Assembly (NCBI GenBank): GCA_963575745.1
Contig: CAUYUJ010020669.1
Span: 24,167 to 88,166, forward strand
Reading direction: 5' to 3'
Source: Prorocentrum cordatum
Lineage: Eukaryota > Sar > Dinophyceae > Prorocentrales > Prorocentraceae
DNA: 64,000 nucleotides
A program made the translations under genes and the position numbers. Of the stretch, positions 22,015-33,840 are shown piece after piece (positions within the stretch are counted from its first letter, which is position 1; each line of letters begins with the position of its first letter). The notes beneath the pieces are model-generated. The model was not told the DNA's origin and did not search any database. It saw only the letters and a list, made by a program, of their open reading frames with translations.

Positions 22015-22215
22015 TTTGTTGTTGTTGTTGATGGTGTCGTTGCTGCTAATATTGTTGGCGTTGGTGTTGTTGTGATTGTTGTTAGTGTTAGTGTTGCTGG
22101 TGTTGGTGTTGTTGTTGTTGTTGGTGTGGTTGTTGTTGTTGTTGGTGTTGTTGTTGTTAGTGGTGTTGGTGTTGTTGGTGTTGTTGTTGTTGCTGTTGTT
22201 GTTGTTTATGTTATT
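22015..22215. repeat. (TTG)n / GTTGTTGGTG microsatellite
   Basis: About 200 bp of TTG with GTG and GTT variants. It begins 18 bp beyond the spliced-leader relict, that is, directly at the upstream insertion edge of the retrocopy. Confidence 0.92.
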
Positions 22216-22304
22216 TGTTTTGTGTGTGCTTGTCCATAGTTCCCCACATGCTTGCTGGGGTTAAGGTTGTGTTATCTGCCGCACCGCGCCCGCGTCTCAC
22301 ACAC

Positions 22305-22615
22305 TCCTCCTCCTCCTCCTCCTCCTCCTCCTCCTCCTCCTCCTCCTCCTCCTCCTCCTCCTCCTCCTCCCTCCTCCTCCTCCCTCCTCCTCCTCCTCCC
22401 CCTCCTCTCCTTACTCCCTCAGCATACCGAGGAACAAGCTTGGTGGGGTTCTGGTTCCCCACATGCTTAGTGGGCTTCTGGTTTTCTTCACAGCCGCGTC
22501 GCACCCGCGTCTTCCTGTCCTGGAACCTCCCTCCTCCCCTCCTCCCCTTTCTCCTCCTCCTCCTCCTCCTCCTCCTCCTCCTCCTCCGCCTCGTCCTCCG
22601 CCTCCTCCTCCTCAC
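22305..22615. repeat. (CTC)n microsatellite, two blocks
   Basis: CTC runs at 22305-22410 and 22550-22610 surround a short unique stretch in which TTCCCCACATGCT appears at 22239-22252 and 22455-22468. Confidence 0.9.
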
Positions 22616-22622
22616 GCGCACA

Positions 22623-22735
22623 TCACAGCTCAGATCAGCACAGCTCAGCTCAGCTGAGTGCAGCTCAGCACGGCACAGCCTAGCACAGCACAGCACAGCT
22701 CAGCTCAGCTCAGCTCAGCTCAGCACAGCACGGGG
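22623..22735. repeat. CAGCT / CAGCA pentamer repeat
   Basis: CAGCTCAGCTCAGCACAGCA-type pentamers abut the left edge of the GCGGCCGC minisatellite. Confidence 0.85.
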
Positions 22736-25475
22736 TGGTCTCTCACCGCGGCCGCTATCCACGACACTGTTTCTCGACGCCAGAGGGGGTGCGCGGGGGG
22801 TGGTCTTTCACCGCGGCCGCTATCCACGACACTGTTTCTCGACGCCAGTGGGGGTGCGCAGGGGGTGGTCTCTCACCGCGGCCGCTATCCACGACACTGT
22901 TTCTCGACGCCAGAGGGGAATGCGCAGGGGGTGGTCTCTCACCGCGGCCGCTATCCACGACACTGTTTCTCGACGCCAGAAGGGGTGCGCAGGGGGTGGT
23001 CTCTCACCGCGGCCGCTATCCACGACTCTGTTTCTCGACGCCAGTGGGGGTGCGCAGGGGGTGGTCTGTCACCGCGGCCGCTATCCACGACACTGTTTCT
23101 CGACGCCAGAGGGGGTGCGCAGGGGGTGGTGTCTCACCGCGGCCGCTATCAACGACACTGTTCCTCGACGCCAGAGGGGGTGCGCAGGGGGTGGTCTCTC
23201 ACCGCGGCCGCTATCCACGACACTTTTCTCGACGCCAGAGGGGGTGCGCAGGGGGTGGTCTCTCACCGCGGCTATCCACGACACTTTCTCGACGCCAGAG
23301 GGGGTCGGGGTGGGCTCTCACGATCACTTCTCGACGCAGAGGGGGTGCGCAGGGGGTGGTCTCTCACCGCGGCCGCTATCCACGACACTGTTTCTCGACG
23401 CCGGAGGGGGTGCGCAGGGGTGGTCTCCCACGCGGCCGCTATCCACGACACTGTTTCTCGACGCCAGAGGGGGTGCGCAGGGGGTGGTCTCTCACCGCGG
23501 CCGCTATCCACGACGCTTTCTCGACGCCAGGGGGTGCGCAGGGGGGGGGTGTCTCTCTGGTCTCTCACCGCTGCCGCTATCCACGACACTGTGTCTCGAC
23601 GCCAGAGGGGGTGCGCAGGGGGTGGTCTCTCACAGCGGCCGGTATCCACGACACTGTTTCTCGACGCCACAAGGTGCGCAGGGGGGATCTCTCACCGCGG
23701 CCGCTATCCACGACACTGTTTCTCGACGCCAGAGGGGGTGCGCAGGGGGTGGTCTCTCACCGCGGCCGCTATCCACGACACTGCCGAAAACCCTGGCAGT
23801 CGCAACAATTTTTTCTCGACGCCAGAGGGGGTGCGCAGGGGGTGGTCTCTCACCGCGGCCGCTATCCACGACACTGTTTCTCGACGCCAGGGGGGTGCGC
23901 AGGGGTGGTCTCTCACCGCGGCCGCTATACGACACTGTTTCTCGACGCCAGAGGGGGTGCGCAGGGGGTGGTCTTTCACCGCGGCCGCTATCCACGACAC
24001 TGTTTCTCGACGCCAGAGGGGGTGCGCAGGGGGTGGTCTCTCACCGCGGCCGCTATCCACGACACTGCCGAAAAGCGTCGCAGGCGCGGCAATTTGTCGA
24101 CGCCAGAGGGACGCCAGAGGGGGTGCGCAGGGGGTGGTCTCTCACCGCGGCCGCTATCCACGACACTGTTTCTCGACGCCAGAAGGGGTGCGCAGGGGGG
24201 TGGTCTCTCACCGCAGCCGCTATCCACGACACTGTCGAAAAACGTAGCAGGCGCGGCAATTTCTCGACGCCAGAAGGGGGTGCGCAGGGGGTGGTCTCTC
24301 ACCGCGGCCGCTGTCCACGACACTGTTTCTCGACGCCAGAGGGGAATGCGCAGGGGGTGGCCTCACCGGGGCCGCTATCCACGACAATGCCGAAAAGCCT
24401 CGCATGCGCGGCAATTTCTCGACGCCAGAGGGGGTGCGCAGGGGGTGGTCTCTCACCGCGGCCGCTATCCACGACACTGTCAAAAAGCCTCGCAGGCGTG
24501 GCAATGTCTCTGCGCCAGAGGGGGTGCGCAGGGGGTGGTCTCTCACCGCGGCCGCTATCCACGACACTGCCGAAAAGCCTAGCAAGCGCGGCAATTTCTC
24601 GACGCCACAAGGTGCGCAGGGAGTGGTCTCTCACCGCGGCGACTATCCACGACACTGTCGAAAAGCCTCGCAGGCGCGACAATTGCTCGACACCAGAGGG
24701 GGCCAGAGGGGGTGCGCAGGAGTGGTCCCTCACCGCGGCCGCTATCCACGGCACTGCCGAAAAACCTAGCAAGCGCGGCAATTTCTCGACGCCCGAAGGG
24801 GATGCGCAGGGGGTGGTCTTTCACCGCGGCCGCTATCCACGACACTGTCGAAAAGCCTCGCAGGCGCGGCAATTTCTCGACGCCAGAGGGGGTGCGCAGG
24901 GGGTGGTCTTCTCACCGCGGCCGCTATCCACGACACTGTCGAAAAGCCTCGCAGGCGCGGCAATCTCTCGACGCCAGGAGGGGGTGCGCAGGAGTGGTCT
25001 CTCACCGCGGCCGCTATCCACGACACTGTCGAAAAGCCTAGCAGGCGCGGCAATTTCTCGACGCCAGAAGGGGGTGCGCAGGGGATGGTCTTCTCACCGC
25101 GGCCGCTATCCACGACACTGTCGAAAAACCTCGCAGCGCGGCAATATCTCGACGCCAGAAGGGGGTGCGCAGGGGGTGGTCTCTCACCGCGGCCGCTATC
25201 CACGACACTGCCGAAAAGCGTCGCAAGCGCGGCAATTTGTCGACGCCAGAGGGGGTGCGCAGGGGGTGGTCTCTCACCGCGGCCGCTATGCTTGACGTTC
25301 GTCCAGTCGCAGCAGGCATGGCATATTCTCGAGATCATAGGGGGTGCACAAGGGGAAGTCTCTCACCGCGGCCGCTATCCGTGACTTTCGTCTAGGCACA
25401 GCAGGCATGGCATAGCCTCGAGAACATAGGGGGTGGTCTCTCACCGCGGCCGCTATTCGTGACGGTCGGCCAGGC
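22735..25475. repeat. 2.7-kb minisatellite, 65-bp and about 87-bp unit forms
   Basis: Each unit carries CTCACCGCGGCCGCTATCC and CGACGCCAGAGGGGGTGCGC. On the left (22735 to about 24050) nearly all units are 65 bp, with CACTGTTTCTCGACG. From about 24060 rightwards most carry an extra 20-odd bases (GAAAAGCCTCGCAGGCGCGG). The last two or three units (25290-25475) are strongly diverged but of the long type. Frames stay open on both strands (up to 1026 codons on +), but this only reflects lack of stops in the unit. Confidence 0.95.
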
Positions 25476-25769
25476 ACAGCATGCGTGAACACGCGCGACC
25501 TTACATCAGTATGTGGGGCTCCTCGGTCGTGTAATGTTTGTTTTATTTCTGTTTGCGGCCCTGCGCAGATCAATCGATGCCTGCCGGCTCGGGGCCGCTA
25601 GCCGCGTTCCGCCTCCGGCGACCGCCCCTCTCCGCCGCCCCGCCGCTCCGGCACGGCGCGAGCATGCCGCGCGCAGCTGGGAAAGCCTCGGGTCGGTGGG
25701 CACCGCTGCCGTTTGAGCGTTTGAGGTGGCCGTGCCGGCGTGCATTCGCTCCCGGATGCCGGGGGCGGA

Positions 25770-25970
25770 GGAACGATGAAGGCCAGGGCGAAGGGGGGAG
25801 CGAGGAAGGCGCAGGAGCAGAGGCGGAAAAGGCAAGCGGCGACAGGCGGAGAGAGGGGGGGAAGAAAGGGGAAGGAGGAGGGAGGAAGGGGGAAGACGGA
25901 AGGGGGGAGAGGGAGGAAGAGGATGGAGAACAGGATGAGGGGAGAAAATTGGGAGAAAGGAGACGGCATC
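25770..25970. repeat. Purine-rich GGAGGAAGG tract
   Basis: About 200 bp of G/A with few pyrimidines. No gene is seen. Confidence 0.75.
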
Positions 25971-26135
25971 CTCCTTCCTACCCTGCCTCCTCCCACCGAT
26001 ACCTTCACAGCGGCAGCCCACACGAGCTCATAGACCCTCGAGGGGCCACCCACGGCTGTAGCCGCAGAAGCCCGTTCGAGACTGCTGCAGCGGAAGGGGG
26101 GGGCCGGCGCGCCGATTCCTAGCCATCCTTTCTTC

Positions 26136-26303
26136 GGGGATGGACAGACCTCCCTTTAGTAAAACGTGGTTTAGTGAAAACGACCTCGGGCCCAAACCTG
26201 GCGGGCGCAAGCCTGGAAAATAACGGCCGCGGCGCCCTCTCGAGAACCGAAAACGGACAATTCACTAATCGACGTGTCACTGTTGGGGGTTCTGTCCAGC
26301 CCC
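26136..26303. mobile_element. TIR element, family 8, full-length copy
   Basis: 168 bp with ends GGGGATGGACAGACCTCCC and, inverted, GGGGCTGGACAGAACCCCC. The middle holds ACGGCCGCGGCGCCC, shared with 49050-49212. The 20551-20631 copy lacks this middle. Confidence 0.7.
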
Positions 26304-26954
26304 GACATCATTTCTGATACTTCACGGGCTCCAGAAACTGTGCCGAAAATTCCTCTGCTTTGCTCCCGCCTCACGCCCTTCCGCAGGCCTCCGCCGCGCT
26401 CCCGCGGGCCCCCGCCGCCGCGCAGCAGAGCGCGTGCACTGCACACCTCCGCCGCCTAGCGCGGCGCGCTTCCGCAACCCTTCCGCCGCTCGAGCCTCGA
26501 GGGAGGCCTACCTGCCGCAGCGCTGCATTGATTCCTGCGCGCGGGCGCCCACGCGGCGCGCGCGGATCTGGCACTCGCCCGCTCGCCGTTATCTTTCTGT
26601 TCGACCTGGAAGCGGGCTTGAGCTCTCATGGCCCTGCCCTTCCAACGGCCAGCGACCCGTGGGACGAAGGCCGCCGTCAAACCCCAGAGGAGGCGACGAG
26701 GGCAGCCCCGTGCCAGCGCCCAATACTGGCCACCCACCAAGCCACACCAGCCCAACCCGAAAAAGCGCCCTTGGACCTGTCCACGTTCCAGTGGGGGGGG
26801 CGTTCTGGGACATCGAGAGAAAAACACAGTGGCACCCGCACACCCCCCGACCAGAAATGTGGAGGTGTCTGGGACCTCCAGGTTGGGTTGGGGGGGGTCT
26901 GGCACAAGTAGCGGCATGCCGCCAACAAATCTAAAACCTGGGATCCCCGGTGGG

Positions 26955-27105
26955 GATACGAGAAGGTACCAATATCGCTGTTCCCCGGACCTCTATCGGG
27001 GCGCGTCCTGGTCAGGACTTCGAGGCGAATCCAGTGGTGGCGACGCGGGCAAGGCGAAAACGAGGGAAGGGTCGCGGTATGGCTACCTTGTCGTCCTCTG
27101 AGAAC
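26955..27105. repeat. Dispersed repeat, family 9
   Basis: GAAGGTACCAATATCGCTG … CCAGTGGTGGCGACG is shared with 16493-16655 and 63495-63660, and more weakly with 62560-62670. It is followed at 27180-27285 by overlapping TCCTGCAGGATCCTGCA repeats. Confidence 0.6.
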
Positions 27106-27534
27106 CTGGGGGGCCTGAGATCTCATTCCAGGGACGCACTGCCCCAGGTCAATGTCAACCCAGGTCAGTTAGGCGTTAGGCCTTGCAGGATCCTGTAAAG
27201 TCCTGCAGGATCCTGCAACATCCTGCGCGCTGGCCCGGGTCAGTGCACCACTTGCCATGCAGAATCCTGCAAGATCCGCTGCTCTGGCCGACCCCCCGTG
27301 TGCCAGTCAAGCGCGCTCCACTTTACTTGCACAGGAACTGCTCACAGTGTGCCTGGATCTGCCGCGGGGGGCTCACAGTACATGACATCGAGGCAACCAA
27401 AGGCTTTCCAGACGTCTGGAGTAGGCACTCTGCGAGTAGAGGAAAGCACTCGGTGACTTGCGCTGACCCCCATGAGCCACTTACAGGAGCCATGACCCCC
27501 CTGCCTCAGGCCGTGCCGCGCAGTTTCGAGGAGG

Positions 27535-27890
27535 TTGGGAGGAGGTTGGGAGGAGGAGGAGGAGGAGGAGGAGGAGGAGGAGGAGGAGGAAGAGGAGGAA
27601 GAAGAGGAGGAGGACGAGAGAGAGAAGGAGGGGGTTGGCTGGCCTCACCGAGATCGTCTCGAGACTCCCGACCCCCCCCCCCCGTGACCGGGGCGAAGAT
27701 CTCCGCGAGGAGAGGCGGGAAGGAGGAGGAGGAGGAGGAGGAGGAGGAGGAGCAGGGGAAGGAGGATGAGGGGGAGGGGGAGGACGAAGGGGAGGAGGAG
27801 GAGGAGGAGGACGAAGGAGAGGAGGAGGAGGAGGAGGAGGAGGAGGAGGAGGAGGAGGAGAAGGAGGAGGAGGAGGAGGAGGGGGAGTCT
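27535..27890. repeat. (GAG)n microsatellite
   Basis: GAG blocks at 27535-27625 and 27718-27885. The roughly 290-codon open frame over them is a repeat translation. Confidence 0.93.
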
Positions 27891-28228
27891 TTGGAACTTG
27901 GATTGCGAGCGCCTTGGAGATCACTTGCGACCATGATTAGGTCGGGCATGTCCCTTTACATGCAGATTTTGGATAAAAAATTAAAACTGCCCCCCAAATA
28001 CTCCCAAATTGTCAAAAATATTACAAACATCGTCCCCTACCGATTTTTGTGTTATTTTTGAATACTCCTCCTGTAGAGGAACATGCCCAGCTTAAGACTA
28101 TGACTGGACTCCTCTCGGCACTTTGTCAGTGAGGGTCCTCTATGATGCTTCCACCGTCGAGTGTGAGGTCCTGCGGGTCCAGAATCGGTGGCAGGTGTCC
28201 CGTGGCTTCTGGCATGGTCACCCACATG

Positions 28229-28434
28229 TCAGGGAGACGTAAGACCTGGGTACAGGGGACTCGGAAATCCCCGACGAGGTCGTCAAAAAAATGACGAGGC
28301 CGAGCCTGCATTTTGACGAGGCCTCCCGCTGCAGACATCCCACGGAACTCCTCCTCGTCAAAATCCGAGGCGCGGTCGTCAAAAAACGATGGCAAACCCG
28401 AGACCTGGCAAACCCGGGTCTTACGCTCCCCCGA
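28229..28434. mobile_element. 206-bp TIR element, family 2, copy 2, with ACATG target duplication
   Basis: Same length and ends as 3544-3749, and closely similar over the whole length. The flanks are ACATG at 28224-28228 and 28435-28439. Immediately right of it is a degenerate ATACGGTCTCCC-type minisatellite (28438-28560). Confidence 0.88.
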
Positions 28435-29216
28435 ACATGGTCTCCTGCACGGTCTCCGGCATGAACTTTGGTATGGTCTCTCGTGCGGTCGCCTGTATGA
28501 TCTCCCATACGGTCTCCCATACGGTCTCCCTGATGGTCTCCAGCAGGGTTTCCCTTGTGGTTTTCCCACGTGGTCTTCGGTGTAGAAGCATGGTCTTCCT
28601 TATGTTACTCTTGAAAATGCTCTCCATAATTCTCTTCGCTGTTCCGATAGGGACCTCTTAAGAATTCTAAGCCTATGTTTACGGACATCTGCCGCAAAAG
28701 GTGCAATTAGACAGCAAGGCTTAGGAGGTGGTAGTGGGAGCGATCAAAAGCAATCTCCTAGGCCCGATTAGGAGCGATCAAGCCAGATGGAACGAGACGA
28801 ACCCGCAAGCAACGCTGGACTACGCTGGATTAGGCCAGATTGAACCGGATCCGGCAGGATTCGCACCCAGAAGATACAGTAGCCGATGCTGAATTGAACC
28901 TCCTAACTCCTACCTGGGGGAATTTCTTCAACGCCCCGCGGCACACTTCCTTTTCGACAGGTCTCCGCGCCTCGCAGGCCGCAAACCTTCCTCCTACGCC
29001 TCAGTATGTCCTCCTGCTTCTCTGGCACGATCATTGGGAAACTCACCCTTTGATGAGACATTATGGAGTATTGTGGCCGATGTGTGTGTGGCTTTTCGTG
29101 GGGATAACGGCGCCGCCAGGGTGTGGCGCCGGAGAGAAGCTGCATATTCATCCAATTCCCCCACTGTGCGGGGCGAGCCACGGTGACAACAGTTGCGGTC
29201 AATGCTTTTTCGCCCC

Positions 29217-29354
29217 CGGGAGGGGTCAGCGGTGGCCTTCTTCCTCTTCTTCTTTTTCTTTTTCTTCACCGGGGCGGCCACCGGTGACGCTGACGCTGCA
29301 ACAGCCGCGTTGCCGTCGGCCTCTGCCTCGACAGCCTTGTCCGCGCCTTTCTTC
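29217..29354 (-). CDS. Possible exon of an unknown lysine-rich protein
   Basis: After a good acceptor (GTTCGCACAG|GAAG) the minus strand reads KKGADKAVEAEADGNAAVAA, then SASPVAAPV and a run KKKKKKKRKKATADPS. Alternating AAG/AAA use and the Ala/Lys-rich composition look protein-like rather than repeat-derived. A GC donor could lie in CGGGG|GCGAAA. I do not recognise it. It could be a basic nuclear or ribosome-associated tail, or chance. No neighbouring exons were found. Confidence 0.3.
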
Positions 29355-29465
29355 CTGTGCGAACCGCACGCTCGGCGACCATCCAATCGGCCCACCTACC
29401 CCATTGTTTGCCCTCCGACGTATACCCTACGTTGCCTGCTGTCCCAAACTTCCCTTGCTCGGTCT

Positions 29466-29470
29466 CTCTT

Positions 29471-29507
<37 letters not shown>

Positions 29508-29580
29508 ATATATCTTTCTCCTCCTCCCTTTCTCTGTCTCTGCCTCTCTCTTTCTCTCTCTATCCCTCTCTCTCTCAATC
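29466..29580. repeat. (CT)n microsatellite
   Basis: CT dinucleotide runs with short interruptions. The CCAAGACGGCCC-type degenerate minisatellite follows at about 29690-30060. Confidence 0.9.
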
Positions 29581-30271
29581 GGTACAAACGCAATCATCTC
29601 CCAACGCGCATTGAAACCAGACAAGACACAACAGAATTTGGACCTGGAAGGCCGAATCTGGAGCGCCATGGGAAGGCCCAAGACGGGGCACAAAGGCCCA
29701 AGGAGGCAACCAGAGGCCCCGAAGAGACCCGCAAGATGGCCAACACGGGCCAAAGGCGGCCGAAGATGGCCGCAACACGGAGCAACAGGCTCCTTCGAGA
29801 GCCCAAGGGGGTCCGAAGAGGACTCACGAGGCCCCGAACAGGCACAAATCGATGAGCTGCTCTAGAAATGTGTGCGACTGCGGCACGGTCGCCTTCTCGG
29901 CTGAAGAGGTCCTCGAGCTCGCCCAAATCTTGTCCTAAAGGCGCGAGAGAGGCCACGAGAGGGGAACACCCAGAAGAGACTCAGGACGGCTCAAAAGCAG
30001 CCCCGAGTAGCCCAAGAGGGCCCCGAGACGCCCCGAGAGTGCCACCGAGCGAAGCCCCAAACGGCTGACGAGAGCTGCAACACGGCCCACTGGTGCGCAC
30101 AAACTTCGGTGGCAACTCTTGGGAGCCTCCCATACCACTTTGTCGGCTCTTGCGAATCGACGCTAATCGACGCTAGCCGATGCTAAGTCGTCGCCCTTTC
30201 ATCGACTCTCAGACGCGTATCGACGCTAGAGACAGGTTTGAAAGGGCACACCACAGATGAAGAAAAAACGC

Positions 30272-30436
30272 CATAAACATAAACTATTGGCGCTCCGCGC
30301 GGGTTTCTTGGATCTGAGCGGGACCCCCCTCCCTGGCGCGCGGAACGCGCCTGGGGCGGCGCTGGAGGCGCCGCCAAGGGGCCCCAATGCAGACCCAAGA
30401 AATCCGCGCGGAGCGCCCAAAGTGTCTGTTTGTGGC
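30272..30436. mobile_element. GC-rich long-hairpin element, family 6, copy 1
   Basis: The two halves are inverted repeats of about 50 bp around GCGCTCCGCGCGG and TTTCTTGGRTCTG. The centre is palindromic (GCGCGCGGAACGCGCC, GGCGCTGGAGGCGCC). Related copies lie at 33665-33840, 45370-45525 and 49216-49385, and a half copy at 38430-38500. Confidence 0.65.
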
Positions 30437-30689
30437 TCCTTTCTTCGTCGACACCAGGCTGCCATGATTTGCTACTGAACCAGGCCGCACGCAGAGATCC
30501 CCAAAAAAACAACTCAGAGAGGCCCCAGGCGGCTCAGGAGGGCCCCAGGACGGCCCCACGGCGCTCACAACAGGAAACCTCCAGGGCGGGCGCGCCCGTT
30601 CGCCCTCAGCACTGGGTTGGCACGGCGGCAACGGTCAGAGAACCGGTGCGCACACTCGGGGAGGGTTGGGCATGGAGGCTGGAGGAGAG

Positions 30690-30830
30690 AAGGGGAGGGG
30701 GGAGCCGAGGGAGGGGCGGCGGGAGGAGGGGAGGGGGGGGGGAGGGCGGGAGAGAGGGGGGGGGAGAGGAGGGGGGGGGAGGGGAAGAAGGGGGGGAAGG
30801 GGGGGGACGGGAAGGAGGCGGGGGGATGTA
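30690..30830. repeat. G-rich GGGGAGGG tract
   Basis: About 140 bp of GGAGGGG-type purine sequence with many G4 runs. It could fold as G-quadruplex on the plus strand. It directly precedes the first GGTTTAATC palindrome. Confidence 0.8.
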
Positions 30831-30845
30831 ATCACGAATTAAAAA

Positions 30846-31664
30846 GGTTTAATCTGGATTAAACCTTGTTGCACTTGTACCTGCTGTGCTTCACTGTTGG
30901 AAAGGGTTTACTACGGAGTAAACCTCTCTACATCTGGAGCGCCCCTCTGGCGACCATGTCGCCTCTTTTCTATCTCCGCGGCGCATGCTCTTTTCACTTC
31001 TGGGCCCCGTGCTCGAAACATTCTCGCCCTGGGGCTGGCCATTTACGGAGGCGCAGTCGCTCCTTTCATTTGCCCTTCCGGCTTTTTGTTATCGGGGGCT
31101 ACTTTCTGAAGTTGCGCCGGCATCTCTGCAATCGACTCGTTTTCCAATCCAGTTCCACAGTCTTTCACGTTATGAACGACCTAGCGTCAGGCTGCTCAGG
31201 GGGGTGGGTCTTGTAAGTTTAGTTCTGCCGCCCTCCTCTCGCCCTGCTGTCTGATTATTGAGCCACCCGGTTATTGAGCCGCATCTCCTCGCTTGAGGCT
31301 TTCTTGCTCCGAAGGTTGTTTTGTTTGGGGCTGCTGGCTCTCAGTCTACGTCGGCTCCTTTTTTCGGATACAAGCGCTCTCTTGCTATGAATCCCTTCTG
31401 CCCTAGTTTTGCAGTGTTTCTGGCTCTGGAGGCTTATTTTTCCAGCTCTGCTGGCCTGTCTGGTCTTCGAGGTGTTTTTTCGTTCTGCAGGCTTGCTGGT
31501 TCAGTGTGCGCGTTTCTCTTGCCCTGCAGGCTTTCTGGCTCAGGTCGCTCGTCACTCTAGCTTTGACCTAGGGCGATTGCTTCTCGCGCGCTGCGGGCTT
31601 TCTTGTTTCGTCGGTTCCTTCTCTGGGGTCTGCAGGCGCTCTCTTCAACAACAACAGCAACAGC

Positions 31665-31695
<31 letters not shown>

Positions 31696-31704
31696 CTCAA
31701 TAGC

Positions 31705-31739
<35 letters not shown>

Positions 31740-31907
31740 CCACAACCACAACCACAACAACAACACAAATGCAGTTCGCGCCCCCCTCCAAGAGGGGTTA
31801 ACTCCAGAGCTGACACATTTAACGGGATCCCCTGCTGGAGGGTTAACTTTGGAGTGAACACCTTTAACGGTGTTTCCGGTCGGAGGGTTAACTCTGGAGT
31901 AAACACT
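30846..31907. repeat. Dispersed 20-bp palindromes, cluster 1, plus (CAA)n
   Basis: GGTTTAATC-TG-GATTAAACC at 30846-30865 and GGTTTACT-ACGG-AGTAAACC at 30905-30924 have perfect arms. Variants at 31795, 31840 and 31885 are spaced exactly 45 bp apart. A (CAA)n microsatellite occupies 31648-31770. Between 30930 and 31640 I see no gene. Confidence 0.75.
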
Positions 31908-32213
31908 TTTACGCAGTTGCCACCGAGAGGTCAACATTGGCCCAAACGATTATGAGTTTGATCGATATGTATTCGCCGCGGTCCATAAGCCTTCTAAGTC
32001 GGTTGGCGAGGCCGCTAAAAGGCCTTGAGAGTCCCCGAACAGGTGTTCTAGATGTCCGCAAGGGATTCCCAACATGCTCCAGACTGGTTCAAACTGCTTC
32101 ATGCCCTCTCTCTTTCGTCACTGAACTAATCGACTGGTTCCTCCTGCCAAGGAGGCCCGAAGACGCCAAGAGAACGATGTCCAATGGAGGAGGCGAAGAG
32201 GACATATGATGAT

Positions 32214-32220
32214 GGTGAGC

Positions 32221-32253
<33 letters not shown>

Positions 32254-33055
32254 TTGATGATGGTCTTGATGCCGATGACGATGACAAAGCTGATTGTTCG
32301 GAAGGGCGTTATGACACGACGGTGATCCCACGACCCCCTGATGACCACTAAGACGACACTAAAACTGCCCTTCACGCCCGTGACGATCACAAAGTGGCCC
32401 CGAGACGGCCCTAATGAGATCGTCAACTGCGAGAGGACCCCATCACCTTGTGGCTGGCCCTAAGGCTTCCCCGGGACAACAGCATCAACCCCATGACGAT
32501 CCCAGAGCGATATCAGGACCCCGAGGCGACCCCAATATCACCCCAATGCGACCCTCCAGCGACCTCAAAATGACCCCAACGCGACATCTGCATATGATCT
32601 CAAGGCGTTCCGAAGATGTTCCCAAATCGACCTGATGGCCCCTTTGACGAACCCGCGAGAACCACCCTCTGACCCGCAAACAACCCCGACACGATCTCCA
32701 GCAAAACCCGACACGGCCGCGGATTGGTGTAACAAGGCCGCGACGCTCAAGGCCGTAAAGTCCTTGGACCGCCGAAGAGCTTCCAGGCGACAGGTTCGGT
32801 CACTCTGCACCCCTCGCTCTCCATCTCTCCCTCCCTGTTTCTTGTATGTGTTGTTTGTGTTGTTATTGTTGCTGCCATATATGTATGTACATATATATCT
32901 CTATGCATCCTTCTCTCTCTATGCATATATATAGATATCCACGTCTTCTCTCTTGCATATATACATAGGTTTGCCTGTAAGTTGTGTTGAATGCCTCCCT
33001 TCCTTTCGGTTTGCGTTTCTCTGCTCTCTCTCTCTCTCTCTCTGTAGCTTGTCGA

Positions 33056-33098
<43 letters not shown>

Positions 33099-33245
33099 TT
33101 CTTTCTCTTTCTGCCACTCTCGCTATGCGTTTGTCTTTATGGTGTGGTCTCTCTCTCTCTCTCTCAATTTCTCGTCATCTCTCTCTGTTTCTCTCTTTCT
33201 CCCCTCTCTCTCTCTCTCTCTCTCCCTCGCTCTCCACCTTTTCCG
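32214..33245. repeat. (GAT)n and (CT)n microsatellites
   Basis: GAT run at 32214-32272, a degenerate GACCCC/CGATCCC-type stretch to about 32700 with no gene, then TATATG-rich sequence and CT runs at 32880-33240. Confidence 0.85.
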
Positions 33246-33278
33246 CCTCGGCTTCTTAGGGAGTGTCCAAGAGAGAAG

Positions 33279-33558
33279 GGTTTTATCTAGATTTACCGTT
33301 TTCCTGCCAGGTGGCGAGTTGCACGCGGAGACCACGGGGTCGCCCACGAAAAGGGTTTAATCTGGAGTTAACCCTCCTCAGGGTGGGCCCCTGCGACGCT
33401 CGGCTTCCACGAGAAGGGTTTAATCTGGAGTTAACCTTCCTCAGGGCGGATCCCTGCGACGCTCGGCGTCCACGAGAAGGGTTTAATCTGGAGTTAACCC
33501 CCTCCCAGGGCGAATACCTTGATGCTCGCCCAGCGGAGGGTTAACTCGAGAGTAAACT
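33279..33558. repeat. 63-bp tandem repeat carrying the 20-bp palindrome, cluster 2
   Basis: GGGTTTAATCTGGAGTTAAC begins at 33353, 33416 and 33479 (period 63). Looser versions of the palindrome lie at 33279 and 33538. The linker contains CCTGCGACGCTCGGC. Confidence 0.85.
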
Positions 33559-33664
33559 AACTTAACACCTGATTACCGCCTCTTCCGGGGGGGGGGGGAG
33601 GGGAAGGAGGCGAGGGAGACGGGGGGAGAAGAGAAGGAGGGGCCGGAAGAGGAGGGATGAGGGC

Positions 33665-33840
33665 ACGCTTGTGCAGGTGACGCTCCTGGACAGGCCAATC
33701 TGGCGCTGGGCTGGCGGCCCCCCTGCCCCTGGCGCGCGAAACGCGCCAAGGGCGATGACGGAGGCACTGGCAGGGGGGCCCAGCGCTGACCCGAGAAATC
33801 CATGCGGACCTCCGAACACTTCTGCCTTTCTGTCGGTGTT
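33665..33840. mobile_element. Family 6 element, copy 2
   Basis: TCTGGCGCTGGGCTGGCGG pairs with the inverted CAGCGCTGACCCGAGAAATCC end. The centre is GGCGCGCGAAACGCGCC. It is more diverged than copy 1. Downstream, 33865-33950 resembles 62930-63030 and 15070-15160. Confidence 0.55.

Noticed and set aside
22215-25295. A 1026-codon open frame on the plus strand, with open minus frames over the same DNA
   Set aside because: It is the translation of the GCGGCCGC minisatellite. The unit has few stops in any frame, its lengths (65 and about 87 bp) keep shifting phase, and both strands stay open.
22735-25475. CRISPR-like regular repeats
   Set aside because: There are no unique spacers between conserved repeats, the whole unit repeats, and the genome is eukaryotic.
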